Positions 1 to 5,788 are shown, counted from the stretch's first letter. The stretch: 5,945 nucleotides of DNA from Anaerolineae bacterium (GCA_030612585.1 JAUWNP010000251.1:1-5945), one strand, 5' to 3'. The notes: generated by a model not told the origin, from the sequence alone. Numbers and translations: made by a program.

Positions 1-143
1 CTCCCACAATCTGTCAGAATTGGGACACTATAGCAGAGAAACCCTCAACTGCCAAATTGCCTTGGAGAGACAAAGGAACAAAAACGGTACCAATCTTGCA
101 GCCAAAAACCGCCTAAACTGAACTGATTTTCACCACCCTAGGG
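1..143. other. Non-coding leader with no recognised gene
   Basis: I see no gene, RNA gene or convincing promoter here. A TATAGC hexamer at 29-34 resembles a -10 box but has no matching -35 hexamer. The sequence is more AT-rich than the genes that follow. An ATPase gene for the downstream ABC-2 permeases would be expected just upstream, but none of its sequence is visible, so it must lie further left or elsewhere in the genome. Confidence 0.5.
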
Positions 144-180
144 TAGGGGCGACCCTTGTGGTCGCCCCTTGTGGTCGCCC
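144..180. repeat. GTAGG-type hairpin repeat with a duplicated right arm
   Basis: GGGGCGACC (146-154) pairs perfectly with GGTCGCCCC (160-168) around a CTTGT loop, giving a 9-bp GC-rich stem. The loop and right arm are then repeated: CCTTGTGGTCGCC occurs at 154-166 and again at 167-179, a 13-base tandem duplication, so the single left arm could pair with either right arm. No T-tract follows, so it is not a standard intrinsic terminator. It opens with GTAGG, like the hairpins near 3924 and 4064, and probably belongs to a related class of dispersed palindromic repeats. It ends about 55 bases before the first gene and would lie in its leader if transcription starts upstream. Confidence 0.75.
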
Positions 181-234
181 TAAAGGATGTGCTCTGTTTA
201 GTGATAAAGTTTAGACGAAAAAAGGAGTTACACG

Positions 235-1311
235 ATGAAAACAAATTTGATGGATAACCTGTACATGGCCTGGGCAATCGGTTCGAAGGACATTGTGGAC
301 GCCCTAAAGAACAAGAACACCCGCACCAATATCATCCTGATGATGGGCATGGTGGTGTTTTTCTGGTGGTCCTCCACCCTGCGACCCTTTGATAAGCGCA
401 TCGACACGGCTGTCTACGATGAAGGCAGTTCCAGCCTGACTGTCGGGCCAACCGAGTTATCTGATGGCTACACATTTAGATTTTACGAAGCAGCCTCCGT
501 TCACGAGATGGAAAGGATGATGGGCTACAAGCAGATTGGCGTGGTCATCCCGGCTGATTTCGACCAGACTCTGGCATCGGGCGGCGAACCGACCCTTTCC
601 AGTTATATACTCTGGGTCAATCGCGCGCGGGCGGCTGAATTGGAAGTCAAATACAGTCAGAAGTTCAGCGAACTGCTCGGCCAGCCAGTGCGCGTCGAGA
701 TTGGGGAAAACTTTATTATCCCCGCCCCCGACGTGGAAACTTCTGGTGTGCACTTTCACATTCTCTTTGCAACCTTTTTTGTGGTCATCACCCTGGTGCC
801 CGCCCTGATGATGGAAGAGAAACGCACCAAGACCCTGGATGCTCTGTTGGTCTCTCCGGCCAGCGCCGGTCAGGTGGTGATGGGCAAAGCCCTGGCGGGG
901 TTATTTTACGTCCTGCTGGGTGGTGGTTTGTTTTTTGCCCTCAACTGGGCTTACGTCACCAATTGGGGGCTGGCGCTCCTGGCGTTCCTGGGCTGCGCAC
1001 TGTTTTCCATTGGGTTGGCGCTGGCGCTGGGCAGCCTTATCCGATCCCAACAGCACATGATCATTTGGATGCTACCCGTCATGTTCGTCCTGGTAATTCC
1101 AGCGTTCTTTTCCCAGGAGCCTAATCTGGCGCCGGGACTGAAGGCGGTATTCTCGTGGCTCCCGACATCAGCGCTGGTGAGAATATTTCAGTTCTCAATG
1201 TCCAGCAGCGCGCCGATGGGGCAGCTCTTGACCAATCTGACTGTCGCGCTAGGGGGCATCGTTCTGGTCTTCGCGGCGGTGGTGTGGAAGGTGCGCCGGG
1301 CGGATCGGTAA
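235..1311 (+). CDS. ABC-2 type transporter permease, first of a paralogous pair
   Basis: This 358-residue integral membrane protein has the layout of the ABC-2 permease family (NatB-like, ABC2_membrane_3 type). One membrane segment lies near residues 32-47, followed by a large soluble loop at about 50-170 that should face outward. About five further hydrophobic segments follow (roughly 173-193, 217-237, 244-267, 275-293 and 333-351). The cytoplasmic motif EEKRTKT (194-200) followed by LDALLVSPAS is the family's typical coupling region after the second segment. The ATG start is supported by AAGGAG at 222-227 with a 7-base spacer. The next gene is a clear paralogue 18 bases downstream, so the two probably form a heterodimeric channel powered by a separate ATPase. 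The substrate cannot be read from the sequence; drug, lipid or ion export are all possible. No cognate ATPase is in the window. Confidence 0.88.
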   Translation: MKTNLMDNLYMAWAIGSKDIVDALKNKNTRTNIILMMGMVVFFWWSSTLRPFDKRIDTAVYDEGSSSLTVGPTELSDGYTFRFYEAASVHEMERMMGYKQIGVVIPADFDQTLASGGEPTLSSYILWVNRARAAELEVKYSQKFSELLGQPVRVEIGENFIIPAPDVETSGVHFHILFATFFVVITLVPALMMEEKRTKTLDALLVSPASAGQVVMGKALAGLFYVLLGGGLFFALNWAYVTNWGLALLAFLGCALFSIGLALALGSLIRSQQHMIIWMLPVMFVLVIPAFFSQEPNLAPGLKAVFSWLPTSALVRIFQFSMSSSAPMGQLLTNLTVALGGIVLVFAAVVWKVRRADR

Positions 1312-1329
1312 TTTGAGGAGTAGGGAAAA

Positions 1330-2430
1330 ATGAATACAACCAGAAAGAAATTGACTGACGCTTTGTATATCACGTGGACGATCGCGTCGAAGGACATCGT
1401 TGATTCACTCAGGAATAAACTCATCATCTCCCTGATCCTGGGGATGGGCTTTATGTTGTTGATGCCCAAGGTGATGGGGATGACGTTGGTCCCGCCGGAA
1501 ACCCCGGTGCTGGTGTACGACCCTGGGGAGTCGCGGCTGACCGCCGAACTGGAGAACAGCAATCAGTACCAAGTGCAGCGAGTAAGATCACTTACAGAAG
1601 TGGAGCAGGTTATCGGGAGTACGGGTTTTGGCCTGGGCGTGGAGTTTGGCCTGGCGGTGCCGGACGATTTCGACCAGGTGCTGGAAGATGGCGGACAGCC
1701 TGAACTTGACGGTTACGTGGCCTGGGCCAATCGCATGAAGGCATCCCAGTTGAAAGCCGACTTTGAAGAGCAGATCGAGGAACTGGTGGGTCAGCCGGTG
1801 CGTATCAACGTTGAGGAGAACATCGTGTATCCCCCCTCTGATTCGGGGCTGTGGCTACTCATGGTCACAATAACGCCGGTGACCGTCATCCTCATGATGG
1901 GCATTCAACTGGTGCCGACGCTGCTGTTCGAGGAGAAACAGACCAAGACTATAAGCGCATTGCTGGTCTCTCCGGCCAGCATCGGCCAGGTGGTGGTGGG
2001 GAAGGCTTTGGCAGGGCTGTTCTACGTCATGGTAACAGCCGGCGTGGTGTTCGCCATCAACTGGGCCGGGGTGGTCCACTGGGAGGTGGTGCTGCTGTTC
2101 GTGCTCGGTATTGGTCTGTTTGGCGTGGGGGTGGGCCTGGTGCTGGGCAGTTTCTTCGAGCGCCAGCAAGACGTGGTCGGTTTGACCATGCTGCTCATGG
2201 TGGTTTTCATCGGCGCGCTATTTGTCAACATGTTGGGCCTGGATATTCCCGCTGTCGTTCAGGCCATGCTTCCCTGGGTGCCCTCCGTGGCATTGGCGGA
2301 GATCATCCGCTTCGTTTTCCTGGAGAGCACTCCGTGGGTCCAGGTCTGGACGAACCTGGGCAGCGTGTTGGGGGTCTCCCTGCTGCTCTATGGGGTCGTG
2401 GTCTGGAAGGTGCGCCGGTCGGATCGGTAG
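1330..2430 (+). CDS. ABC-2 type transporter permease, second of a paralogous pair
   Basis: This 366-residue membrane protein is homologous along its length to the preceding permease. Shared landmarks are SKDIVD near the N-terminus, DFDQ followed by GG-P, GQPVR, the coupling motif EEKQTKTISALLVSPAS (201-217) and the C-terminal WKVRRSDR. Over the 33 residues from EEK to FYV, 28 match its partner. Membrane segments are likely near 31-51, 175-198, 224-245, 252-275, 283-303 and 340-358. GAGGAG (1315-1320) and AGGGA (1322-1326) precede the ATG; the 18-base gap argues for one transcript and stable co-production. It carries six more residues than its partner in the external loop, made by an 18-base duplication (FGLGVE then FGLAVP, residues 100-111). 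Family assignment is firm; the transported substrate is unknown. Confidence 0.88.
   Translation: MNTTRKKLTDALYITWTIASKDIVDSLRNKLIISLILGMGFMLLMPKVMGMTLVPPETPVLVYDPGESRLTAELENSNQYQVQRVRSLTEVEQVIGSTGFGLGVEFGLAVPDDFDQVLEDGGQPELDGYVAWANRMKASQLKADFEEQIEELVGQPVRINVEENIVYPPSDSGLWLLMVTITPVTVILMMGIQLVPTLLFEEKQTKTISALLVSPASIGQVVVGKALAGLFYVMVTAGVVFAINWAGVVHWEVVLLFVLGIGLFGVGVGLVLGSFFERQQDVVGLTMLLMVVFIGALFVNMLGLDIPAVVQAMLPWVPSVALAEIIRFVFLESTPWVQVWTNLGSVLGVSLLLYGVVVWKVRRSDR
1627..1662 (+). repeat. In-frame 18-bp tandem duplication inside the second permease
   Basis: TTTGGCCTGG occurs at 1627-1636 and again at 1645-1654. The two 18-base units match at 14 of 18 positions and encode FGLGVE and FGLAVP. The paralogue upstream has a single six-residue equivalent (IGVVIP), so the extra unit accounts for the local length difference between the two proteins. 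It lies in the extracytoplasmic loop just before the conserved DFDQ. Confidence 0.6.
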
Positions 2431-2491
2431 TTCGTTTATCATCTGCCGGCCCAAGACTGTCCGGTTGTCCGATGCGCCGATGATCCGAATG

Positions 2492-2500
2492 TGTTATACT
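2492..2500 (+). promoter_or_regulatory. Extended -10 promoter candidate
   Basis: TGTTATACT fits the extended -10 pattern TGnTATAAT with one mismatch. No good -35 hexamer lies 16-18 bases upstream; TTGTCC at 2465-2470 is 24 bases away and too far. Transcription would start near 2507. It is the best candidate for driving the downstream EFR1-type gene and would produce a leader of about 255 bases carrying the whole MITE. Before the insertion the leader would have been about 116 bases. Confidence 0.5.
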
Positions 2501-2518
2501 GTAGGCAGGGACTAGAGC

Positions 2519-2584
2519 ATGGGCAAACGCGACTCATGCCAGTTGGACAGCGCCTTTTGTTCGCGAATCTATGAACAATGGTAA
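2519..2584 (+). other. Possible small ORF interrupted by the MITE
   Basis: An ATG at 2519, preceded by AGGGA (2507-2511) with a 7-base spacer, opens 21 codons that stop at TAA (2582-2584), inside the left terminus of the MITE. If the MITE and one target copy are removed on paper, the frame continues to 35 codons and stops at TGA (2763-2765), overlapping the GTG start of the next gene as GTGA. That is the arrangement seen in translationally coupled leader genes. However, 35 open codons can arise by chance, the peptide matches nothing I recognise, and the predicted transcription start would leave almost no leader before it. Treat it as a hypothesis. Confidence 0.2.
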
Positions 2585-2711
2585 CTGCTCAGGCTGGTAA
2601 CCCTTGCGAAGGTTAGAGGATAATTCTCAAGCCGAAAGTGACTTCAATAGGCGAAATTCATATCACCAAGAAGGCTATTCGTAACCTTCGCAAGGGTGGC
2701 TGAGCAGTTAC
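2581..2711. mobile_element. 131-bp MITE with 8-bp target duplication, possibly IS66-derived
   Basis: The ends are inverted repeats. The left end has GTAACTGCTCAG (2581-2592), 8 bases, then CCCTTGCGAAGGTTA (2601-2615). The right end has the exact complement: TAACCTTCGCAAGGG (2682-2696), 3 bases, then CTGAGCAGTTAC (2700-2711). In all, 27 paired positions match perfectly. Both sides are flanked by a perfect direct repeat, GAACAATG, at 2573-2580 and 2712-2719, which is the expected target-site duplication. The interior of about 66 bases has no coding capacity, so movement would need a transposase supplied elsewhere. Termini starting GTAA plus an 8-bp duplication match what is known of the IS66 family, but that assignment is inference. 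It lies between the candidate promoter and the EFR1-type gene. Confidence 0.88.
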
Positions 2712-2746
2712 GAACAATGTAGGAAACTCGAGTTCAACGTGGTATC

Positions 2747-2753
2747 AGGAAGG
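2747..2753 (+). promoter_or_regulatory. Ribosome binding site that favours a GTG start
   Basis: AGGAAGG lies 8 bases before GTG at 2762 but 20 bases before the first in-frame ATG (2774). The spacing therefore selects the GTG, adding four residues (MNRT) to the N-terminus of the EFR1-type protein. Confidence 0.65.
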
Positions 2754-2761
2754 CCGCAACA

Positions 2762-3886
2762 GTGAATAGAACTATGGGCTATCAAGAGGCAACTTTCTAC
2801 TTCTTTACCGGCACCGGTAACTCCTACCGCGTAACGGCCTGGATGGCCGAGGCCGCTCGCGAAACGGGGGCGCCCGTCGCCGTGCGTCCCATCGAGTCGG
2901 CCCATTCTTTCGACTGTCCTTCGGCTATGCTCAGGACAAGCGCTCAAGACAGGCCCTCGGAGAAAATCGGCCAGGGCGAGACGGCGCTCCTGGGGCTGGT
3001 GATGCCGACGCACGGCTTCACCGCGCCCTGGGCCATGTTGCGCTTCGCCCTACGCCTACCGCGCCGCAACAACACTCACGCCGTGGTCGTCGCCACCCGC
3101 GCCGGGAGCAAGATTGGCCCGGTCTTCACGCCGGGGATCGAGGGGACAAGCACCTATCTCATTGCCCTCATCCTGGCCCTGAAAGGTTACCGCATCCGGG
3201 GCGCGACGGGCATAGACATGCCCTCCAACTGGATCGCCGTGCATCCGGGTCTCTCCCCCGATACGGTGGCTGGGATCGTGGCCCGGGCCAGGAAAAGAGT
3301 CGCTGGTTTCATAGGCCCCATCCTCTCTGGCAAACGGTGTTTTACCGGTTGGCTCTCCCTCCTGTTCGGCCTGTGGTTCCTTCCCCTCTCGCTCGGCTAC
3401 CTGCTGATAGGGCGCTTCTTCCTGGCCAGGCTGTTCTTCGCCTCCGACCGCTGCACCGGCTGCGGACTCTGCGCCGAGTTTTGTCCGAACGATGCGATCG
3501 AGATGCGAGGTAGCGGGAATCGCCGCCGGCCGTATTGGACATTCCGCTGTGAGAGTTGTATGCGCTGTATGGCCTACTGCCCCACCCAGGCGGTCGAGGC
3601 CAGTCATCTGTTGGGCGTGGGCGTGTATCTCCTGGCAACCGTCGTCCCCACAACAGCCCTCCTGGCCTGGCTGGCGGCTCGCGTTCCCGCCCTGGCTTTC
3701 TTGAGCGGGATACCACGCTGGGCGCTGGAATCGGTCTACGCTGTAGTCGCTCTTGGCCTGGCCTATCCGATCTTCCATTTTCTGCTGAAGATAGCGTGGG
3801 TCAACCGGTTTTTCACTCTTGCCACGCTGACCCACTACTACCGCCGTTACCACGAGCCTGAGACTAGACTCGAGGACCTGAAGTGA
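2762..3886 (+). CDS. EFR1-type membrane iron-sulfur flavoprotein (flavodoxin-like plus two 4Fe-4S)
   Basis: This 374-residue probable redox protein starts with a flavodoxin-like domain: FYFFTGTGNS at 12-21 is the FMN phosphate-binding loop, and LLGLVMPTHGFTAPW (77-91) is typical of the EFR1 family. Two 4Fe-4S motifs follow: C231, C234, C237 with C241-Pro, and C263, C266, C269 with C273-Pro. All eight ligands are present. Hydrophobic stretches near 195-222, 284-306 and 322-345 suggest membrane attachment, with the clusters on the cytoplasmic side. It should shuttle electrons between a flavin and iron-sulfur clusters; the physiological partner is not encoded nearby. Residues about 51-66 look like an extra segment read from an inserted repeat, between the flavin loop and the conserved PTHGF. 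The last eight codons lie in the first copy of the 140-bp tandem repeat. The family call is good; the exact reaction is unknown. Confidence 0.85.
   Translation: MNRTMGYQEATFYFFTGTGNSYRVTAWMAEAARETGAPVAVRPIESAHSFDCPSAMLRTSAQDRPSEKIGQGETALLGLVMPTHGFTAPWAMLRFALRLPRRNNTHAVVVATRAGSKIGPVFTPGIEGTSTYLIALILALKGYRIRGATGIDMPSNWIAVHPGLSPDTVAGIVARARKRVAGFIGPILSGKRCFTGWLSLLFGLWFLPLSLGYLLIGRFFLARLFFASDRCTGCGLCAEFCPNDAIEMRGSGNRRRPYWTFRCESCMRCMAYCPTQAVEASHLLGVGVYLLATVVPTTALLAWLAARVPALAFLSGIPRWALESVYAVVALGLAYPIFHFLLKIAWVNRFFTLATLTHYYRRYHEPETRLEDLK
2911..2963. repeat. Dispersed repeat (TGTCCT...AGGACA type) read in frame inside the EFR1-type gene
   Basis: TGTCCT (2915-2920) and AGGACA (2933-2938) form an inverted pair around TCGGCTATGCTC. 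A second, degenerate unit follows: CTCAGGACAAG (2930-2940) resembles CTCAAGACAGG (2943-2953) at 9 of 11 bases. The antisense reading gives SACPEHSRR, a string I recall from many spurious database proteins that come from this repeat. In the sense frame it adds about 16 residues (around 51-66) to a variable loop without breaking the frame. The exact boundaries are uncertain. Confidence 0.6.
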
Positions 3887-4140
3887 TACCTGGACGATAT
3901 CTTCTCAAGAAGTTGGGGCGAAAGTAGGTCGGATTTGCTATCCGACCCTGTGGCGGTTAGCAAAACCGCCCTACGCTGCCCTTGCCCCAAGGTATTGAGA
4001 AGACCAGGCTCAAGGACCTGGAGTGATACCTGAACAATATCTTCTCAAGAAGTTGGGGCGAAAGTAGGTCGGATTTGCTATCCGACCCGGTGGCGGTTAG
4101 CAAAACCGCCCTACGCTGCCCTTGCCCCAAGGTATTGAGA
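3861..4140. repeat. Two-copy 140-bp tandem repeat overlapping the end of the EFR1-type gene
   Basis: Unit 1 (3861-4000) and unit 2 (4001-4140) align without gaps at a period of exactly 140 bases, with 7 mismatches (133 of 140 identical). Six mismatches, all transitions, fall in the first 36 bases; the last 100 bases differ at one position only. Unit 1 begins with the final codons of the EFR1-type gene (TRLEDLK and stop). Unit 2 carries a non-coding echo of them (TRLKDLE and stop). The simplest reading is a tandem duplication that captured the gene's 3' end plus a structured element. Confidence 0.92.
3901..4002. repeat. Nested multi-hairpin palindromic element, copy 1
   Basis: The outer stem is CTTCTCAA (3901-3908) with TTGAGAAG (3995-4002). 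The next stem is TTGGGGC (3913-3919) with GCCCCAA (3984-3990), and GTA (3924-3926) can pair with TAC (3972-3974). Inside are two hairpins: GGTCGGAT (3927-3934) with ATCCGACC (3940-3947) around TTGCT, and GGCGGTT (3952-3958) with AACCGCC (3964-3970) around AGCAA. The two loops are complementary. The hairpins are inverted relatives of each other, resembling paired REP (BIME-like) elements. No T-tract follows, so a terminator role is not supported. It begins 14 bases after the EFR1-type stop codon, so it may cap that transcript's 3' end. Confidence 0.75.
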
Positions 4141-4145
4141 AGATA
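4038..4145. repeat. Nested multi-hairpin palindromic element, copy 2
   Basis: This is the second copy of the element at 3901-4002, with one base change (G for T at 4089) in the spacer between the two inner hairpins. Its outer stem is longer: TATCTTCTCAA (4038-4048) pairs with TTGAGAAGATA (4135-4145) over 11 bp, because the right flank reads ATA rather than ACC. This suggests that copy 2 keeps the original right boundary of the element. It lies upstream of the Yip1 promoter. Confidence 0.75.
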
Positions 4146-4152
4146 CCCTGGG

Positions 4153-4170
4153 CGCTCGTCTGGACGAGCG
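4153..4170. repeat. Short perfect hairpin next to the tandem repeat
   Basis: CGCTCGTC (4153-4160) is followed, after TG, by GACGAGCG (4163-4170), which pairs perfectly; as a hairpin it would be a 7-bp stem with a CTGG loop. The next bases, TTCTCTCC, are only weakly T-rich, so it is at best a poor terminator for transcripts coming from upstream. It could equally be another dispersed palindrome. Confidence 0.5.
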
Positions 4171-4201
4171 TTCTCTCCATGTCTGCCCTCCGATTTGCTG
4201 C

Positions 4202-4229
4202 TTGCAGTCGCTTGGAAGCCTGTTATAAT
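4202..4229 (+). promoter_or_regulatory. Sigma-70 type promoter for the Yip1-ATPase unit
   Basis: TTGCAG (4202-4207) and a perfect TATAAT (4224-4229) are separated by 16 bases, and TG at 4221-4222 adds an extended -10. Transcription should start near 4236, giving a leader of about 47 bases before the ATG at 4283. This is the strongest promoter match in the window. Confidence 0.72.
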
Positions 4230-4282
4230 CTGCGTGTTCCCAGAGAACTGTTTCGTGATCCACGGTAGATGAGGAGAGAACG

Positions 4283-5086
4283 ATGCCCGAGGAGATGTCC
4301 GAGCAGAAACCACCAGCAGCGCAGCACTGGGGGCTGCCCCGCCTGTTGTGGGGTCTGATTGTGCGACCCCGCGTCACGCTGGAGCACCTGCGCGACCGCG
4401 AGGGACGAACCTGGTGGATTCCAGTTCTGCTGGGCGTGCTCTTGACAGCCCTGCCCATTGTGGTCGCTGCTCCCGCTACCACCCGCCAGGCCGTGCTCGT
4501 CGCCCAGGAGCAGTGGGGAGAGCGGCAAAGGGCAGAGATGCCCGCCGAGGAACAGGCTCAGATAGAATCCATCGCTGCCTCTCCCCTGCTGATCGTCGTC
4601 TTCCCCGCCGTTGGCAGCGTGGTGGGGCGGGTGGTGGGCTGGCTGGCGTGGGCCGGGGCGCTCTACCTGGCGGGTATGGCGCTGGGTGGCCGTAGCACCT
4701 TCGGCCAGATGTTCCGTACGGTGGTGTGGACCTGGCTGCCCTACGTCCTGCGCGGCCTGCTCCAGACGGTCTACATCCTGGTCAGCGGCCAACTGATCGC
4801 CAACCCTGGGCTTTCCGGCTTTATACAGAGCAACTACCCTGCCGGCGAAACAGCCCTCGTCCCGCCCAGCCTGGGCCAGACTGTTCTCCAGGCTCTGCTG
4901 GGGCAGGTGGACCTCTTTCTGTTCTGGAACCTGATCCTGCTGGTGATCGGCGTGATGGTGGTCGCCCGGCTGCCCCGGCGCAAGGCGGCGCTGGTCACGC
5001 TGGGTGTGTGGCTCTTGTTGACGGCCCTGGGCATGATCCCCGCGATCGCCGGCGGTCTCTTTGCCCAGCAGGCCGGCGGTTTCTGA
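4283..5086 (+). CDS. Yip1 family integral membrane protein
   Basis: This 267-residue protein has the features of bacterial Yip1-domain proteins: an N-terminal RPRVTLEHLRD followed by GRTWWIPVLLG (28-51), then several hydrophobic segments near 45-64, 101-133, 145-168, 208-229 and 235-257. A conserved-looking core, TFGQMFRTVVWTWLPYVLR, covers residues 139-157, with NPGLSGF (174-180) in the following loop. GAGGAG (4271-4276) lies 6 bases before the ATG and supports this start over Met5. It is followed after 15 bases by a MacB/LolD-type ATPase, so the two are probably co-transcribed and Yip1 may be an accessory to that exporter. The molecular function of bacterial Yip1 proteins is not well established, so I give no reaction. 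The family call rests on motif recall and not a search. Confidence 0.78.
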   Translation: MPEEMSEQKPPAAQHWGLPRLLWGLIVRPRVTLEHLRDREGRTWWIPVLLGVLLTALPIVVAAPATTRQAVLVAQEQWGERQRAEMPAEEQAQIESIAASPLLIVVFPAVGSVVGRVVGWLAWAGALYLAGMALGGRSTFGQMFRTVVWTWLPYVLRGLLQTVYILVSGQLIANPGLSGFIQSNYPAGETALVPPSLGQTVLQALLGQVDLFLFWNLILLVIGVMVVARLPRRKAALVTLGVWLLLTALGMIPAIAGGLFAQQAGGF

Positions 5087-5101
5087 CGTCATTGTCGAAA
5101 A

Positions 5102-5788
5102 ATGCTTATCCGTATCCAGAATCTACAGCGGGATTTCCAGATGGGTCAAGAGACCGTGCACGCGCTGAACAGGGTGAGCCTGACGGCGAAGGCGGGGGAG
5201 TACCTGAGCGTGATGGGCCCCTCTGGGTCGGGCAAGTCCACCCTGCTGTACCTGCTGGGTGGGCTGGACCGTCCCACCGCTGGCCACATCTGGGTGCGCG
5301 ATCAGGACCTCACCGCGCTGGACGAAAACGGGCTGGCTGCGTACCGTCGCCGGGAGGTGGGCTTTGTGTTCCAATCCTTCCATCTCGTCTCCACGATGAC
5401 GGCATTGGAAAATGTGGCATTTCCTATGTTCTTCGCCCGCATCCCCCCGCCCCAACGCCGGGAGCGGGCGTGCTACTTGCTGGAACTGGTGGGGTTGGCT
5501 GACCGGATGGCACATAGGCCTACGGAACTGTCCGGCGGGCAGCAGCAACGAGTAGCCATAGCCCGCGCACTGGTGAATGACCCGACCATCATCCTGGCGG
5601 ACGAGCCGACGGGCAACCTGGATAGCCACACAGGGGCAGAGGTACTGGCGATTCTGGGGCGGCTCAACCAGGAACAGGGGCGCACTGTCGTCGTCGTCTC
5701 CCACGACCCGGCGGTAGCCGAGTTCACCAGCCGGTGCATCCATCTACTGGACGGGCAGATCACGGATCCAATGAAGAATGAACAATGA
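5102..5788 (+). CDS. ABC transporter ATP-binding protein, MacB/LolD type
   Basis: At 228 residues this is a complete nucleotide-binding subunit. It has Walker [10 protein letters not shown] (39-47), Q-loop Gln91, signature LSGGQQQR (143-150), Walker B IILADEPT (163-170) with catalytic Glu168, D-loop GNLDS (171-175) and switch His201. VHALNRVSL at the N-terminus, the [10 protein letters not shown] segment and the GFVFQSFHL stretch are typical of the MacB/LolD/FtsE class, which works with FtsX-like permeases and often with a membrane-fusion adaptor. That partner set is expected downstream, beyond the window. No clear Shine-Dalgarno sequence precedes the ATG, 15 bases after the Yip1 stop, so reinitiation is possible. 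The start aligns well with family members. The last five residues (MKNEQ) and the stop are encoded by a heptamer repeat array. Confidence 0.93.
   Translation: MLIRIQNLQRDFQMGQETVHALNRVSLTAKAGEYLSVMGPSGSGKSTLLYLLGGLDRPTAGHIWVRDQDLTALDENGLAAYRRREVGFVFQSFHLVSTMTALENVAFPMFFARIPPPQRRERACYLLELVGLADRMAHRPTELSGGQQQRVAIARALVNDPTIILADEPTGNLDSHTGAEVLAILGRLNQEQGRTVVVVSHDPAVAEFTSRCIHLLDGQITDPMKNEQ

Noticed and set aside
2708..3013. A - strand open frame containing SACPEHSRR
   Set aside because: That string comes from the dispersed repeat inside the EFR1-type gene and recurs in spurious predicted proteins; there is no support for a gene.
3056..3853. A 265-residue open frame on the - strand
   Set aside because: It is antisense to the EFR1-type gene, of low-complexity Gly/Gln/Glu composition and without motifs. 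The sense frame has all eight cluster cysteines.
3861..4140. CRISPR or tRNA-like structure in the tandem repeat
   Set aside because: There are two adjacent 140-base units with no spacers between short repeats, and the branched fold lacks an acceptor stem, CCA end and T-loop consensus.
3901..4170. Intrinsic terminators formed by the strong hairpins after the EFR1-type gene
   Set aside because: None of the stems is followed by a run of T residues, so termination is possible but not supported by the sequence.
4223..5092. A 289-residue open frame on the - strand, longer than the Yip1 gene it overlaps
   Set aside because: It is rich in Gln, His and Pro with no recognisable motif, lies antisense to a gene with a promoter, ribosome site and family motifs, and is explained by GC-rich third positions.
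4726..5502. A 258-residue + strand frame spanning the Yip1-ATPase junction
   Set aside because: It is an out-of-frame reading across two well-supported genes, Pro/Arg/Gly-rich with no domain.
5102..5788. This ATPase as the motor for the ABC-2 permease pair
   Set aside because: Its motifs and neighbours fit the MacB/LolD class, it lies 2.7 kb away behind two other promoters, and ABC-2 permeases normally use a different ATPase class.
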